Assembly (NCBI GenBank): GCA_963839645.1
Contig: CAWIVZ010000001.1
Span: 620,001-684,000 of the forward strand
Source: PALSA-911 sp963839645
GTDB lineage: Bacteria; Pseudomonadota; Alphaproteobacteria; Acetobacterales; Acetobacteraceae
Direction of reading: 5' to 3'
Length of the DNA stretch: 64,000 nt
Shown one piece after another: positions 18,104 to 26,472 of the stretch (position 1 is the first letter of the stretch; every line of letters begins with the position of its first letter). Below the pieces are notes generated by a model. That model did not search any database. It worked only from the letters and a program-made list of their open reading frames with translations, and had not been told where the DNA came from. A program made the translations under genes and the position numbers.

Positions 18104-19705
18104 CTACCGCCCGGACGCCAAAATCATGTCGGAGGCTTTCTCGGCGATCATGATGACGCCGGCGTTGGTGTTGCCGGACAGCACGGTGGGCATGATCGAG
18201 GCGTCCACCACGCGCAGGCCCTCGATGCCCTTCACCTTCAGGTCGGTATCCACCACGTGGTTGGATTGCGGGCCCATCATGCAGGAGCTGGTCTGGTGGT
18301 ACGTCGTGCCGGCCGTGGCGCGGACATGGGTCAGCAGGTCCTCGTCGGTCACCGCCTGTTTGCCGGGCATGTATTCCTCGGTCACGTAGGGGCGCATGGC
18401 CTGGGTCTGGAACACCGCGCGGCCGATCTTCAGGCCGGCCACCACGGTGTCGCGGTCGTTCTGGGTGGACAGGTAGTTCGGGCTCATGGCCGCCGGCTTG
18501 CTGGGGTCGGTGGAGGTGATGCGCAGCCAGCCGCGGCTTTCCGGCCGGCAGGGGATCGCCACCAGGGTGCAGCCGGGGAAATCGTGCATGCCTTCGCCGG
18601 TGCGTTCCGCGCTGCCGGCCAGGAACTGGTACTGCACGTCGGGGCTGGATAGTTCCGGCCGGGTTTTTGCGAACATGCCGATCGGCGCCGCTCCCATCAT
18701 CAACGCGCCGCGCTTGTTGAAGATGTACTGCATGCCGGTCAGCGCCTGCTTGAACAGGCTGTGGTAGATTTCGTTCACCGTATTGGCGTGCGTGCATTTG
18801 TAGATCATGCGCGCGCCGATATGGTCCTGCAGGTTGGCGCCGACGCCGGGCAGGTCGTGCAGCACGGGAATGCCAAGCGATTGCAGCAGGTCCCCCGGCC
18901 CGATGCCGGACAATTGCAGCACCTGCGGAGAATTCAGCGTGCCGCCGGACAGCAGCACTTCCTTGCGCGCCTTGGCCGTGCGCAGGGTGCCCTGCTGGCT
19001 GAACTCCACCCCAACGGCGCGCTTGCCTTCCAACAGCACGCGATGCGTCAGCGCGTAGGTTTCCACCGTCAGGTTGGGGCGCGACATCGCCGGATGCAGA
19101 TACCCCACCGCGGCGGAACAGCGGCGGCGGTTGCGCACGGTCACCTGCAGGGGTCCGACGCCTTCCTGGTCATGGCCGTTGAAATCGTCGTTGAACTTGT
19201 GCCCGGCTTCCTGCGCGCCGGCGATGAAGGCGTCGTGCAGCTCGTGCTCGGATCGCAGGTCGGAAACCGCCAGCGGGCCGCCGGCGCCGTGCAGATCGTT
19301 CGCGCCGCGCTCCTGGTCCTCGGCCTTGCGGAAATAGGGCAGCACGTCGTCGAACGACCAGCCGGCGTTCCCCATCTGGCGCCAAAGGTCGTAATCCTCC
19401 TTCTGGCCGCGGATGTAGATCAGGCCGTTGATGGAGCTGGACCCGCCGAGCACCTTGCCGCGCGGCCAGTTGATGCGCCGGTTATGCATCTCCGGCTGGG
19501 GTTCGGTCTGGTACTGCCAGGTGATGTCGGGGTTGTAGATGTTGCGATAGAAGCCGGCCGGGATGTGGATCCACGGATTGCGATCCTTGCCGCCGGCTTC
19601 CAGCAGCAGCACCCGGTTATTCGGGTCTGCGCTCAGCCGGTTGGCCAGTACGCAGCCGGCGGAACCGGCGCCGACGATGATGAAGTCATAGTCCTGGTCA
19701 GCCAT
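18104..19705 (-). CDS. GMC-family oxidoreductase (choline dehydrogenase-like)
   Basis: This FAD enzyme oxidises an alcohol group. The dinucleotide loop is GAGSAG at 12-17, followed by VLLLEAGG. The GMC signature 1 region is NWPRGKVLGGSSSINGLIY and signature 2 is GGTLNSPQVLQLSGIGP. The catalytic pair is His470 (TYHQTSSCMMG) and an asparagine in SGNTNAG (512-514). At 533 residues it matches BetA-like and long-chain alcohol dehydrogenases. There is no signal peptide. No betaine aldehyde dehydrogenase is nearby, so choline as substrate is not supported. It shares a strand with the ArsR-type regulator 88 bases upstream, and convergence with the P450 gene leaves only the palindromic element between them. 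Confidence 0.92.
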   Translation of the reverse strand: MADQDYDFIIVGAGSAGCVLANRLSADPNNRVLLLEAGGKDRNPWIHIPAGFYRNIYNPDITWQYQTEPQPEMHNRRINWPRGKVLGGSSSINGLIYIRGQKEDYDLWRQMGNAGWSFDDVLPYFRKAEDQERGANDLHGAGGPLAVSDLRSEHELHDAFIAGAQEAGHKFNDDFNGHDQEGVGPLQVTVRNRRRCSAAVGYLHPAMSRPNLTVETYALTHRVLLEGKRAVGVEFSQQGTLRTAKARKEVLLSGGTLNSPQVLQLSGIGPGDLLQSLGIPVLHDLPGVGANLQDHIGARMIYKCTHANTVNEIYHSLFKQALTGMQYIFNKRGALMMGAAPIGMFAKTRPELSSPDVQYQFLAGSAERTGEGMHDFPGCTLVAIPCRPESRGWLRITSTDPSKPAAMSPNYLSTQNDRDTVVAGLKIGRAVFQTQAMRPYVTEEYMPGKQAVTDEDLLTHVRATAGTTYHQTSSCMMGPQSNHVVDTDLKVKGIEGLRVVDASIMPTVLSGNTNAGVIMIAEKASDMILASGR

Positions 19706-19793
19706 CGCATTTCCCCCGCTCGCCGGCTTGGTGCCGCCGCGTCCGGTCGATTATGCCATCAGCACCGGAAAGGCCAACAGCGGGGGCAGTCTT

Positions 19794-20524
19794 CTACAAT
19801 TCCGCCCGCAGGCCGAACGCGTCGCTGAACGCCGTCTGGCCTGCCGGGGTTACGGCAACGGCGCGCGTGCCATCCAGGCGGCGCAGCCAGCCCCGGTCGA
19901 AGCAGCACTGGCACAAGGCCGCGCCGACGGCCCCGGCGATATGGGATCGCCGCTCGCTCCAGTCGAGACAGGGGCAGCAGAACACGCGGCTGCCGCGCCG
20001 CGCCGTGCGCGCCTTGATGGCATCGAGGTCGACGCCGATGCCGCGCAGGAAAACCGCCCCGTCCGGCGTCAGCATGCCCTCATCGGATTCGAAAAATCCA
20101 CCTGCCCGCGTTCGACCATCCGGTCGGTCATCGCTACGGCAAGCTGCCCGGCCAGATGATCGTAACAGGTCCGGGCCCGCCGCAACGCCTTGTCGCGCGG
20201 CCCGACCACGACCGGCACCTTGCGCCGGGCGCCATCCGGGCCGCCGAGGCTGGACGACACGGACATGATGCTTTCCAGCATATGCGCGACCTCCGACGAG
20301 GCAAGGCGGTGATAACGATGCCGTCCCTGGCGCTCCATCGCCAGCAGGCCGGCCTCGGTCAGCTTCGCGAGATGGCCGCTGGCCGTCTGCGGCGTGATGC
20401 CGGCCGTGCGCGACAGCTCCGTGGCCGTCAGCGCCCGGCCGTCGATCAGCGCGGCCAGCATGTTCGCGCGGGCTGGATCGCCCACCAGGGCGGCGGTTTC
20501 GGCGAAGGCGGAGATGCTGAACAT
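19794..20524 (-). pseudogene. ArsR-family transcriptional regulator, frameshifted at a poly-T
   Basis: The N-terminal winged helix reads AALVGDPARANMLAALIDGR then ELSRTAGITPQTASGHLAKL, typical of ArsR regulators. The frame breaks at an A5 run on the plus strand (20092-20096). Adding one base gives VDFFESDEG and continues into a cysteine-rich C-terminal domain (FCCPCLDWSERRSHIAG, LCQCCFDRGWLRRL) ending at 19794, total 243 residues. The 731-base span needs exactly one extra base to be a whole number of codons. This two-domain ArsR architecture is common and its ligand is unknown, though the paired cysteines could bind a metal or sense redox. It is divergent from the DUF1127-MFS pair, a likely target. 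Confidence 0.82.
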
Positions 20525-20653
20525 GGCGCTCCTTTCAACATGACCGGCTGATCCTAGCCGTTCGGATGCGGAAAAGCTTCGGCCGCGTCCGTAGCATCCG
20601 CGGTGCGGCAAAGCGCAGGTGTTGGGCGATCAACAACCTTACGGATCGCCCCG

Positions 20654-20992
20654 ATGCATCTGCCGCCAATCACCCTACCATGCCCGACCTTCTGGTTCCG
20701 GCGCCGAAAGCCAGCGGTCTTTCCCTTCGCCGCGATCGCGTCCGCCGGCCCGACCCATGAAGGCGCCTGGGCCAGGGTGTTGCGCTGGATCGCCGATAGC
20801 GGCCGGTTGGCTGAGCTGGACCACCGCTTGTTGCAGGATATCGGACTGACGCCGGGGGACGTTGCGCGCGGCACGGCCTTCGCGCGGGACGAACTTCAGG
20901 ATCGCGTTGCGCGTCGCCGGGCTCCTCACCACATCGACGGGGATCGTCCCGCCGGGCCGCGGCGCAGCTGCGCCGGAGGGAGCGGCGCATGA
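20654..20992 (+). CDS. DUF1127-domain protein coupled to an MFS gene
   Basis: The 112-residue product contains the short DUF1127 helix motif (WIADSGRLAELDHRLLQDIG) near its middle. DUF1127 proteins of alphaproteobacteria are usually under 60 residues, and some are known to affect RNA turnover and phosphate/carbon metabolism. This copy has extra, low-complexity arginine/proline-rich sequence on both sides. The ATG at 20654 is the nearest start upstream of the motif. The stop overlaps the MFS start as ATGA (20989-20992), pointing to translational coupling. The divergent ArsR gene lies 129 bases away. Function not established. Confidence 0.7.
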   Translation: MHLPPITLPCPTFWFRRRKPAVFPFAAIASAGPTHEGAWARVLRWIADSGRLAELDHRLLQDIGLTPGDVARGTAFARDELQDRVARRRAPHHIDGDRPAGPRRSCAGGSGA

Positions 20993-22272
20993 AAGCCTTG
21001 CGGGATACCTTCTTCGGCTGGCACGTGGTCGGCGCCGCGTTCAGTGTCGCGGCGTTCGCCTGGGGCATCAGCTTTTACGGACCGCCGATCTTCCTGCAGG
21101 TGCTGCACGGCTCTCGCGGCTGGCCGATCTCGCTGATCTCCGCCGCCATCACCGTTCAATTCCTGCTCGGGGCGGTCGTGGTGGCGAATCTCGCCAGATT
21201 GCATCGCCGGTTCGGTATCGTCGCCGTCACCCGTGCCGGCGCCGTGCTCACGGCGGCCGGGTTGCTGGGATGGGGCTTCGCGTGGGAACCGTGGCAGCTG
21301 TTCCTCGTCACGCCGGTCAGCGGTGCGGGTTGGGCGTTGACCAGCGGCGCGGCGTTGAACGCGATGATCGCGCCGTGGTTCGTGCGGCGCCGGCCGGCGG
21401 CGTTGAGCATGGCCTTCAACGGCGCGAGCCTCGGCGGCGTCCTGTTCTCGCCCCTCTGGGTCGTGCTGATCGCGCGGTTCGGCATTCGCTGGGCCGCGTT
21501 GTCGGTTGCCGTAGTGGTCATCCTGGCGCTTTGGTTTCTGGCGGGCCGATATCTCGGCCGCAGCCCCGCTGCGATGGGGCTCGCGGTGGACGGGGGGGAA
21601 CAGGCGGGCAATCCATCTGCGACTGCCAGGCCGGCGCCGATGGCCGTCGCGCCGCTGTTGCTGCCATGGCGGGATTGGCGCTTCGTGACACTCGCCACCA
21701 CGACAACGCTGGGTTTGTTCGCCCAGGTTGGTCTCGTGGCACATCTGTTTTCGCTGCTGGTGCCGGTCCTTGGCGAGGCCGGTGCGAGCGCTGCGATGAT
21801 GGGAATCACGATGTGCGCCGTCGGCGGCCGTGGCCTGCTGGGCAGGTTGATGGTCCCTGGCGCCGATCGCAGAAAGATCGCCGCAGCCAATGTCGCGCTG
21901 CAGGCGGTTGGATCTGCCGTGCTGTTCGGTGCCGGGCCGTCGGTGCCGCTCATTCTGCTCGGCTGCGGTTTGTTCGGTGTGGGCCTGGGCAACACCACGT
22001 CCCTGTCGCCGCTCATTGCGCAGTCAGAGTTCAGTCCCGCGGATTTGCCCAGGGTCGTGGCCCTGGTCGCGGCAATCAGCCAGGCCGGCTACGCCTTCGC
22101 ACCAGCCTGCTTCGGACTGCTGCGTGACTTCGGCAGCATCGCGGGCGCGGCGGCTCCCGACCGGGCACCCCTGCTGTTTGCGGTCGCCGGCCTCGTTCAG
22201 CTCGCGGCGGCGGGCGCGGCCCTGCTGGTCTGGCAGCCGGTCGGCCACCCCGCCGCAGCCGCTGAGCGCTAA
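20989..22272 (+). CDS. Major facilitator superfamily transporter
   Basis: The 427-residue protein has about 12 predicted membrane helices, beginning WHVVGAAFSVAAFAWGISFY. It has an arginine-rich loop after helix 4 (APWFVRRRPAALSMAFNG) typical of the monocarboxylate/oxalate branch of MFS. A cytosolic linker of about 35 residues with alanine and proline separates the two six-helix halves. The start overlaps the DUF1127 stop, and the divergent ArsR-type gene suggests ligand- or stress-controlled expression. Substrate unknown; an organic acid or toxic compound exporter are both possible. It overlaps the 3' end of nudC by four bases in convergent orientation. Confidence 0.88.
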   Translation: MKALRDTFFGWHVVGAAFSVAAFAWGISFYGPPIFLQVLHGSRGWPISLISAAITVQFLLGAVVVANLARLHRRFGIVAVTRAGAVLTAAGLLGWGFAWEPWQLFLVTPVSGAGWALTSGAALNAMIAPWFVRRRPAALSMAFNGASLGGVLFSPLWVVLIARFGIRWAALSVAVVVILALWFLAGRYLGRSPAAMGLAVDGGEQAGNPSATARPAPMAVAPLLLPWRDWRFVTLATTTTLGLFAQVGLVAHLFSLLVPVLGEAGASAAMMGITMCAVGGRGLLGRLMVPGADRRKIAAANVALQAVGSAVLFGAGPSVPLILLGCGLFGVGLGNTTSLSPLIAQSEFSPADLPRVVALVAAISQAGYAFAPACFGLLRDFGSIAGAAAPDRAPLLFAVAGLVQLAAAGAALLVWQPVGHPAAAAER

Positions 22273-23198
22273 CCGGCCGCCAGCCAATCCTCGATCAGCC
22301 GGCGCGCGATGCTGTCCAGCCGCGGCAGCTGGAAACCGTGCGCGTCGCAGTTGCGCATCTGGTCGCGGGTGAACCAGCGGGCGTCCTTCAGTTCGGACGG
22401 ATCGATGGTGATCTCCTCGCTGAGCGCCTCGCCGTAGAAGCCCAGCATGATGTTGGCGGGGAACGGCCAGGGCTGGCTGGAGTGGTAGAACACGTCGCCG
22501 ACGTTGACGCCGACTTCCTCCATCACCTCGCGGCGGACGGCTTCCTCCAGGGTTTCGCCCGGCTCCACGAAGCCGGCCAGGGTGGAATACATCTTGGCGC
22601 TGGGGAAACGGGTGGAATGGCCGAGCAGCGCCCGGTCGCCCTGATGCACCAGCATGATCACCGCCGGGTCGCTGCGCGGGAAATGCTGGGTGTTGCAGTT
22701 GGTGCACAGCATCATGTGCCCGGCGGTCTTCGCCTCGCACGGCGCGCCGCACACCCCGCAGAACCGGTGCTTCACCCGCCAGTGCATCAGCCCGCGGGCG
22801 TGCGCCAGGACGGAGGCATCCTCGTTGCCCACCGCGCTGCCGACGGTGCGCAGATCGACGAACTGCGCGACATCCGGCGGCAGGAGGGGCAGGGGGTCAT
22901 CGACATGGCTGACGTCGATGGCGAACACGGCGCGGCCTTCGCGCAGGCCCAGGAAGCTCCAGGGGCCGCCGGCCAGGTGCAGTTCCTTCGCGGCCTCGCC
23001 GGTGATGAACACGGCCTCTGGCTGCTTGTCGTCCTGCCCGGTGCGGATCAAGGACCGGGCGCGCCAGACCGGCACGAACAGGCTGTCGGGATGCTGCAGC
23101 GCCGCCTCGACCCAGGCCTCGTCCTCCCGCTTCTCGCTGACCCGGGCCAGGGGGCTGCCGGAATAGACGTTGGTACGGCTGGCAATAATGATGGTCAT
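22269..23198 (-). CDS. nudC: NAD(+)/NADH pyrophosphatase, Nudix family
   Basis: NudC cleaves NADH to NMNH and AMP and can remove NAD caps from RNA. The four zinc-binding cysteines are Cys147, Cys150, Cys165 and Cys168. The Nudix box spans 209-230 (GFVEPGET to MEEVG), and the NudC-specific SQPWPFP motif is at 241-247. The ATG at 23198 gives 309 residues; an upstream in-frame start lacks family similarity. The gene faces away from the SRP RNA, with about 140 bases between them, and converges on the MFS gene with a four-base overlap. All catalytic residues look intact. Confidence 0.93.
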   Translation of the reverse strand: MTIIIASRTNVYSGSPLARVSEKREDEAWVEAALQHPDSLFVPVWRARSLIRTGQDDKQPEAVFITGEAAKELHLAGGPWSFLGLREGRAVFAIDVSHVDDPLPLLPPDVAQFVDLRTVGSAVGNEDASVLAHARGLMHWRVKHRFCGVCGAPCEAKTAGHMMLCTNCNTQHFPRSDPAVIMLVHQGDRALLGHSTRFPSAKMYSTLAGFVEPGETLEEAVRREVMEEVGVNVGDVFYHSSQPWPFPANIMLGFYGEALSEEITIDPSELKDARWFTRDQMRNCDAHGFQLPRLDSIARRLIEDWLAAG

Positions 23199-23340
23199 GG
23201 TTCCGCCCGTGCGTGGATTGTCGTGGTGTTTCTGTGACCCGGACCGTGCCACGTGTGCGGATTGGCGGCAATTGCCCGGTCTGCCCGGGGCGCATGGCTG
23301 CCGAGGTTGTGGTCATTCGGGGAAAACATGATATGAAGCC

Positions 23341-23441
23341 CTGGGAGGTCGGCGGCGGACGGGCGCCTCGCCAACCCGGTCAGGTCCGGAAGGAAGCAGC
23401 CGCAACGAGTTTCCGCTCGGGTCGTTTAGTCGGCCTCCCAC
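23341..23441 (+). ncRNA. ffs: Signal recognition particle RNA, small bacterial (4.5S) type
   Basis: The universally conserved SRP RNA apical domain is present as GGTCAGGTCCGGAAGGAAGC at 23379-23398, with the GGAA tetraloop that binds Ffh. The ends pair: GGGAGG at 23343-23348 with CCTCCC at 23434-23439, giving a single hairpin of about 100 bases. The RNA acts with Ffh to target membrane proteins. Location just upstream of dnaX is typical of many bacteria. The exact 5' and 3' ends are estimated from the terminal helix. The 312-base stretch between nudC and dnaX holds nothing else that I recognise. Confidence 0.93.
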
Positions 23442-23510
23442 CCGCGACGGTCCCCCGCTTGTCTCATTTAGTTAGAAGGTGGCCGCCGCTGCGGCTAATG
23501 TCCGCCCCGC

Positions 23511-25390
23511 ATGTCCGGCCTGTTCGAGGATGATCCGCCCCAGGACGACGCCCCGCCGCCCCCCGCGGGACCCGGGCTGTTCGGCGACGGTCTTCCCGCG
23601 GCTGCCCCTCCCGCCGAGATCCCAGCGCCCTTGGCCACCCCGTACCGGGTGCTGGCCCGCAAATACCGTCCGGCGAATTTTGACGACCTGATCGGCCAGG
23701 AGGCGATGGTGCGCACCCTGCGCAACGCGTTCGCCACCGGCCGCATCGCGCATGCCTTCATGCTCACCGGCGTGCGCGGCGTCGGCAAGACCACCACCGC
23801 GCGTATCATCGCCCGCGCGCTGAACTGCATCGGCCCGGACGGCAATGGCGGCCCGACCATCGAGCCCTGCGGCGTCTGCCCCAATTGCGTCGGCATCCTG
23901 GCCGACCGCCACCCCGATGTCGTGGAAATGGACGCCGCGTCCAACAACGGCATCGACGAGGTGCGCGAAATCATCGAGGCGGTGCGCTTCCGCCCCATGC
24001 AGGCGCGCACCAAGGTCTTCATTCTCGATGAGGTCCACATGCTGTCCAAGCCGGCGTTCAACGCGCTGCTGAAGACGCTGGAGGAACCGCCGCCGCATGT
24101 GAAGTTCATCTTCGCCACCACCGAAACCCGCAAGGTGCCGATCACGGTGCTGTCGCGCTGCCAGCGCTTCGACCTGCGCCGGGTGCGCGTGGCCGAGCTC
24201 ACCGCGCATTTCGCCAGGATCGCCGCCGCCGAGGGCATCAGCGTCCAGCCCGGCGCGCTCGACCTGATCGCCCGCGCGGCGGACGGCTCGGTGCGCGACG
24301 GGCTTTCCCTGCTCGACCAGGCCATTGCCCAGGCGGAAGGCGGGATCACCGCCGAGGCGGTGGCCGACATGCTGGGGCTGGCCGACCGGGAAGCGGTGTT
24401 CGACGCGCTGGAAGCCGTTCTCGCCGGCAAGCCCGCCGATGCTCTCGCGATCACCGACCGGGCGCATGAACGCGGCGCCGACCTCGGCGTGCTGCTCGCC
24501 GACATGCTGGAACTGATCACACGTGATTTCGCGCCTGAAATCCGTGCCCGGACTGCGCGACTCCGCCGAACTGCCCGAAGCCGAGCGCTCCCGCGGCGCC
24601 GCCTTGGCCGACCGCCTAAGCGTTCCATCGCTGGCGCGGGCCTGGCAGATGCTGCTGAAGGGCATTTCCGAGGTGGAAGTCGCCCCGGATCGCCGGGCCG
24701 CGGCGGAAATGGTGCTGATCCGGCTGTGCCACGTGTCCGAACTGCCCCCGCCCGGCGATCTCGTGCGCAGGCTTTCGGCCAACCCCTCCGCGGTCATGGC
24801 CGGTTCCTCCGCGCCAGCCCCCAACGGTGGGGGCGGCGCCCGCGCGGTCGCCGGCGGCGGCATGCAGATGGCCGCCGGCCGGCCCCGCTCCCCTGCCGGC
24901 CGGCCCGCAACTGCGCCAGTTCCGCGACGTGGTCGCGCTGGTGGCGGAAAAGCGCGAGGCGCTGCTGCACGCCCAGTTGCTCCACTCCGTGCACCTGGTC
25001 CGCTTCGCGCCGCCGGTGATCGAGTTGCGCCCGGAACCGGACGCGCCGCGCGACCTCGCCTCCCGCCTCGCCGCATTGCTGAGCGAAGCCACCGGCACCC
25101 GCTGGACCATCGCCGTTTCCAAGGAAGCCGGCGAGCCCACCATCGCGGCGCAGGGCGACGCCGCCGACAAGGCCCGCCGCCATGTCGTCGCCGACCACCC
25201 CCTGGTCCGCGCCATCCTGGAAGCTTTCCCCGGCGCCCGCATCGAAACCGTCCATGACGCCAACATGGACGCCTACGGCCTGCCGCAGCTGCCGGACCTG
25301 CCTCCGGACATGCCGGATTTCGCCCCCCTGGAAGCCGAGCCCGCGGGTGAATACTTTAACGACGACCTACCCGAGGAGTTCGACGCATGA
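23511..25390 (+). CDS. dnaX: DNA polymerase III gamma/tau subunit, two frameshifts
   Basis: This is the clamp-loader ATPase. It has Walker A GVRGVGKTT (87-95), zinc ligands Cys106, Cys120, Cys123 and Cys126, Walker B LDEVH (172-176) and the sensor region ATTETRKVPITVLSRCQRFD. The frame breaks near 24518-24526 and continues as SRLKSVPGLRDSAELPEAER. It breaks again near 24875-24885 and continues as GPQLRQFRDVVALVAEKREA, ending at 25390. The repaired protein is about 626 residues, normal for tau. Neither site has the A-rich slippery heptamer of programmed dnaX frameshifting, and the first lies inside domain III, so sequence error is the better explanation for this essential gene. The stop overlaps the ybaB start as ATGA. 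Confidence 0.93.
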
Positions 25391-25710
25391 AAAACCTTGC
25401 CGGCCTGATGAAGCAGGCCTCGCAGATGCAGTCCAAGATGGCGGAAATGCAGGCCAGGCTCGAAAGCATGGAAGTCGAAGGCGTCTCCGGCGCCGGCATG
25501 GTCAGCGTGACGATGAACGGCAAAAGCGAGCTCAAGCGGGTGAAGATCGACCCCAAGCTGGCCGACCCGGCCGAGATGGAAACCATCGAGGACCTGATCG
25601 TCGCCGCCCACGCCGACGCCAAGCGCAAGCTGGAGGTCCTGACCTCTGAAGCCATGCGGGATGTCACCGGCGGCCTCGAACTTCCCGCCGGCATGAAACT
25701 GCCGTTCTGA
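25387..25710 (+). CDS. ybaB: YbaB/EbfC-family nucleoid-associated protein
   Basis: This small basic/acidic DNA-binding protein (107 residues) forms dimers and is found between dnaX and recR in most bacteria. The N-terminal helix LMKQASQMQSKMAEMQARLE and the conserved SVTMNGKSELKRVKIDP are as expected. The start overlaps the dnaX stop by four bases, and recR follows after 26 bases, so the three form an operon. The standard context makes the assignment secure, although the cellular role of the family is only partly known. Confidence 0.95.
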   Translation: MKNLAGLMKQASQMQSKMAEMQARLESMEVEGVSGAGMVSVTMNGKSELKRVKIDPKLADPAEMETIEDLIVAAHADAKRKLEVLTSEAMRDVTGGLELPAGMKLPF

Positions 25711-25736
25711 CAGGCGGTCTGGCTTAGGAATGGGTC

Positions 25737-26348
25737 TTGGGTGGTCCTGAAGTAGAGCGGCTGATCGGCCTGCTCGCCAAGCTGCCCGGATTCGGTCCGC
25801 GCAGTGCCAGGCGCGCGGCGCTGAAGATGCTGCAGCATCCGGACGCGAAGATGCTGCCGCTGGCCGCCGCGTTGCGGGACGCCGCGCAGGCGGTGAAGCC
25901 CTGTTCGCTGTGCGGCAACCTGGACAGCCGCGACCCCTGCACCATCTGCGCCGATCCCGGCCGCGACCGGACGCTGATCTGCGTGGTGGAGGGCGTGGGC
26001 GATCTGTGGGCGCTGGAACGCGCGCATGTGCATCGCGGCCTGTATCACGTGCTCGGGGGCACGCTTTCCGCACTGGCTGGCACGCGGCCGGAGGATCTGA
26101 ACGTGGCATCGTTGCTGGCCCGGGTCAGCGAAGGCCATAACTCGGCGAGTGCGCGGGTCAGCGAGGTGATCCTCGCCCTCGGCGCCACCGTGGATGGCGC
26201 CACCACCGCCCATTGGCTGACCGATCGGCTACGCCCCTTCGGGGTCACGGTCAGCCGGGTCGGCCAGGGCGTGCCGGTGGGCGGTGCGCTCGATGTGCTG
26301 GACGACGGCACCCTGGCGGCCGCGCTGCGGGGGCGCCGGGCGGTTTAA
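25737..26348 (+). CDS. recR: Recombination mediator protein RecR
   Basis: RecR works with RecF and RecO to load RecA at gaps. The product has the helix-hairpin-helix LAKLPGFGPRSARRAALKML, a four-cysteine zinc finger (Cys56, Cys59, Cys68, Cys71) and a Toprim domain starting LICVVEGVGDLWALE. It starts with TTG at 25737, preceded by an AGGAA site. The ATG five bases upstream is out of frame and closes at once, so TTG is the only sensible choice. Length is 203 residues, as usual. Confidence 0.94.
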   Translation: MGGPEVERLIGLLAKLPGFGPRSARRAALKMLQHPDAKMLPLAAALRDAAQAVKPCSLCGNLDSRDPCTICADPGRDRTLICVVEGVGDLWALERAHVHRGLYHVLGGTLSALAGTRPEDLNVASLLARVSEGHNSASARVSEVILALGATVDGATTAHWLTDRLRPFGVTVSRVGQGVPVGGALDVLDDGTLAAALRGRRAV

Positions 26349-26472
26349 CGCCGGGCCTGCCGGCATTTGATTTCCGGTCGCGCGTCAAGGGGTTCTAAGC
26401 TATATCTGTGCGCTGGCTTGAACCTGCGCGCGCTCGATTCCCCCGTCGCCACGCTGCCCGGAACACCCTCGC

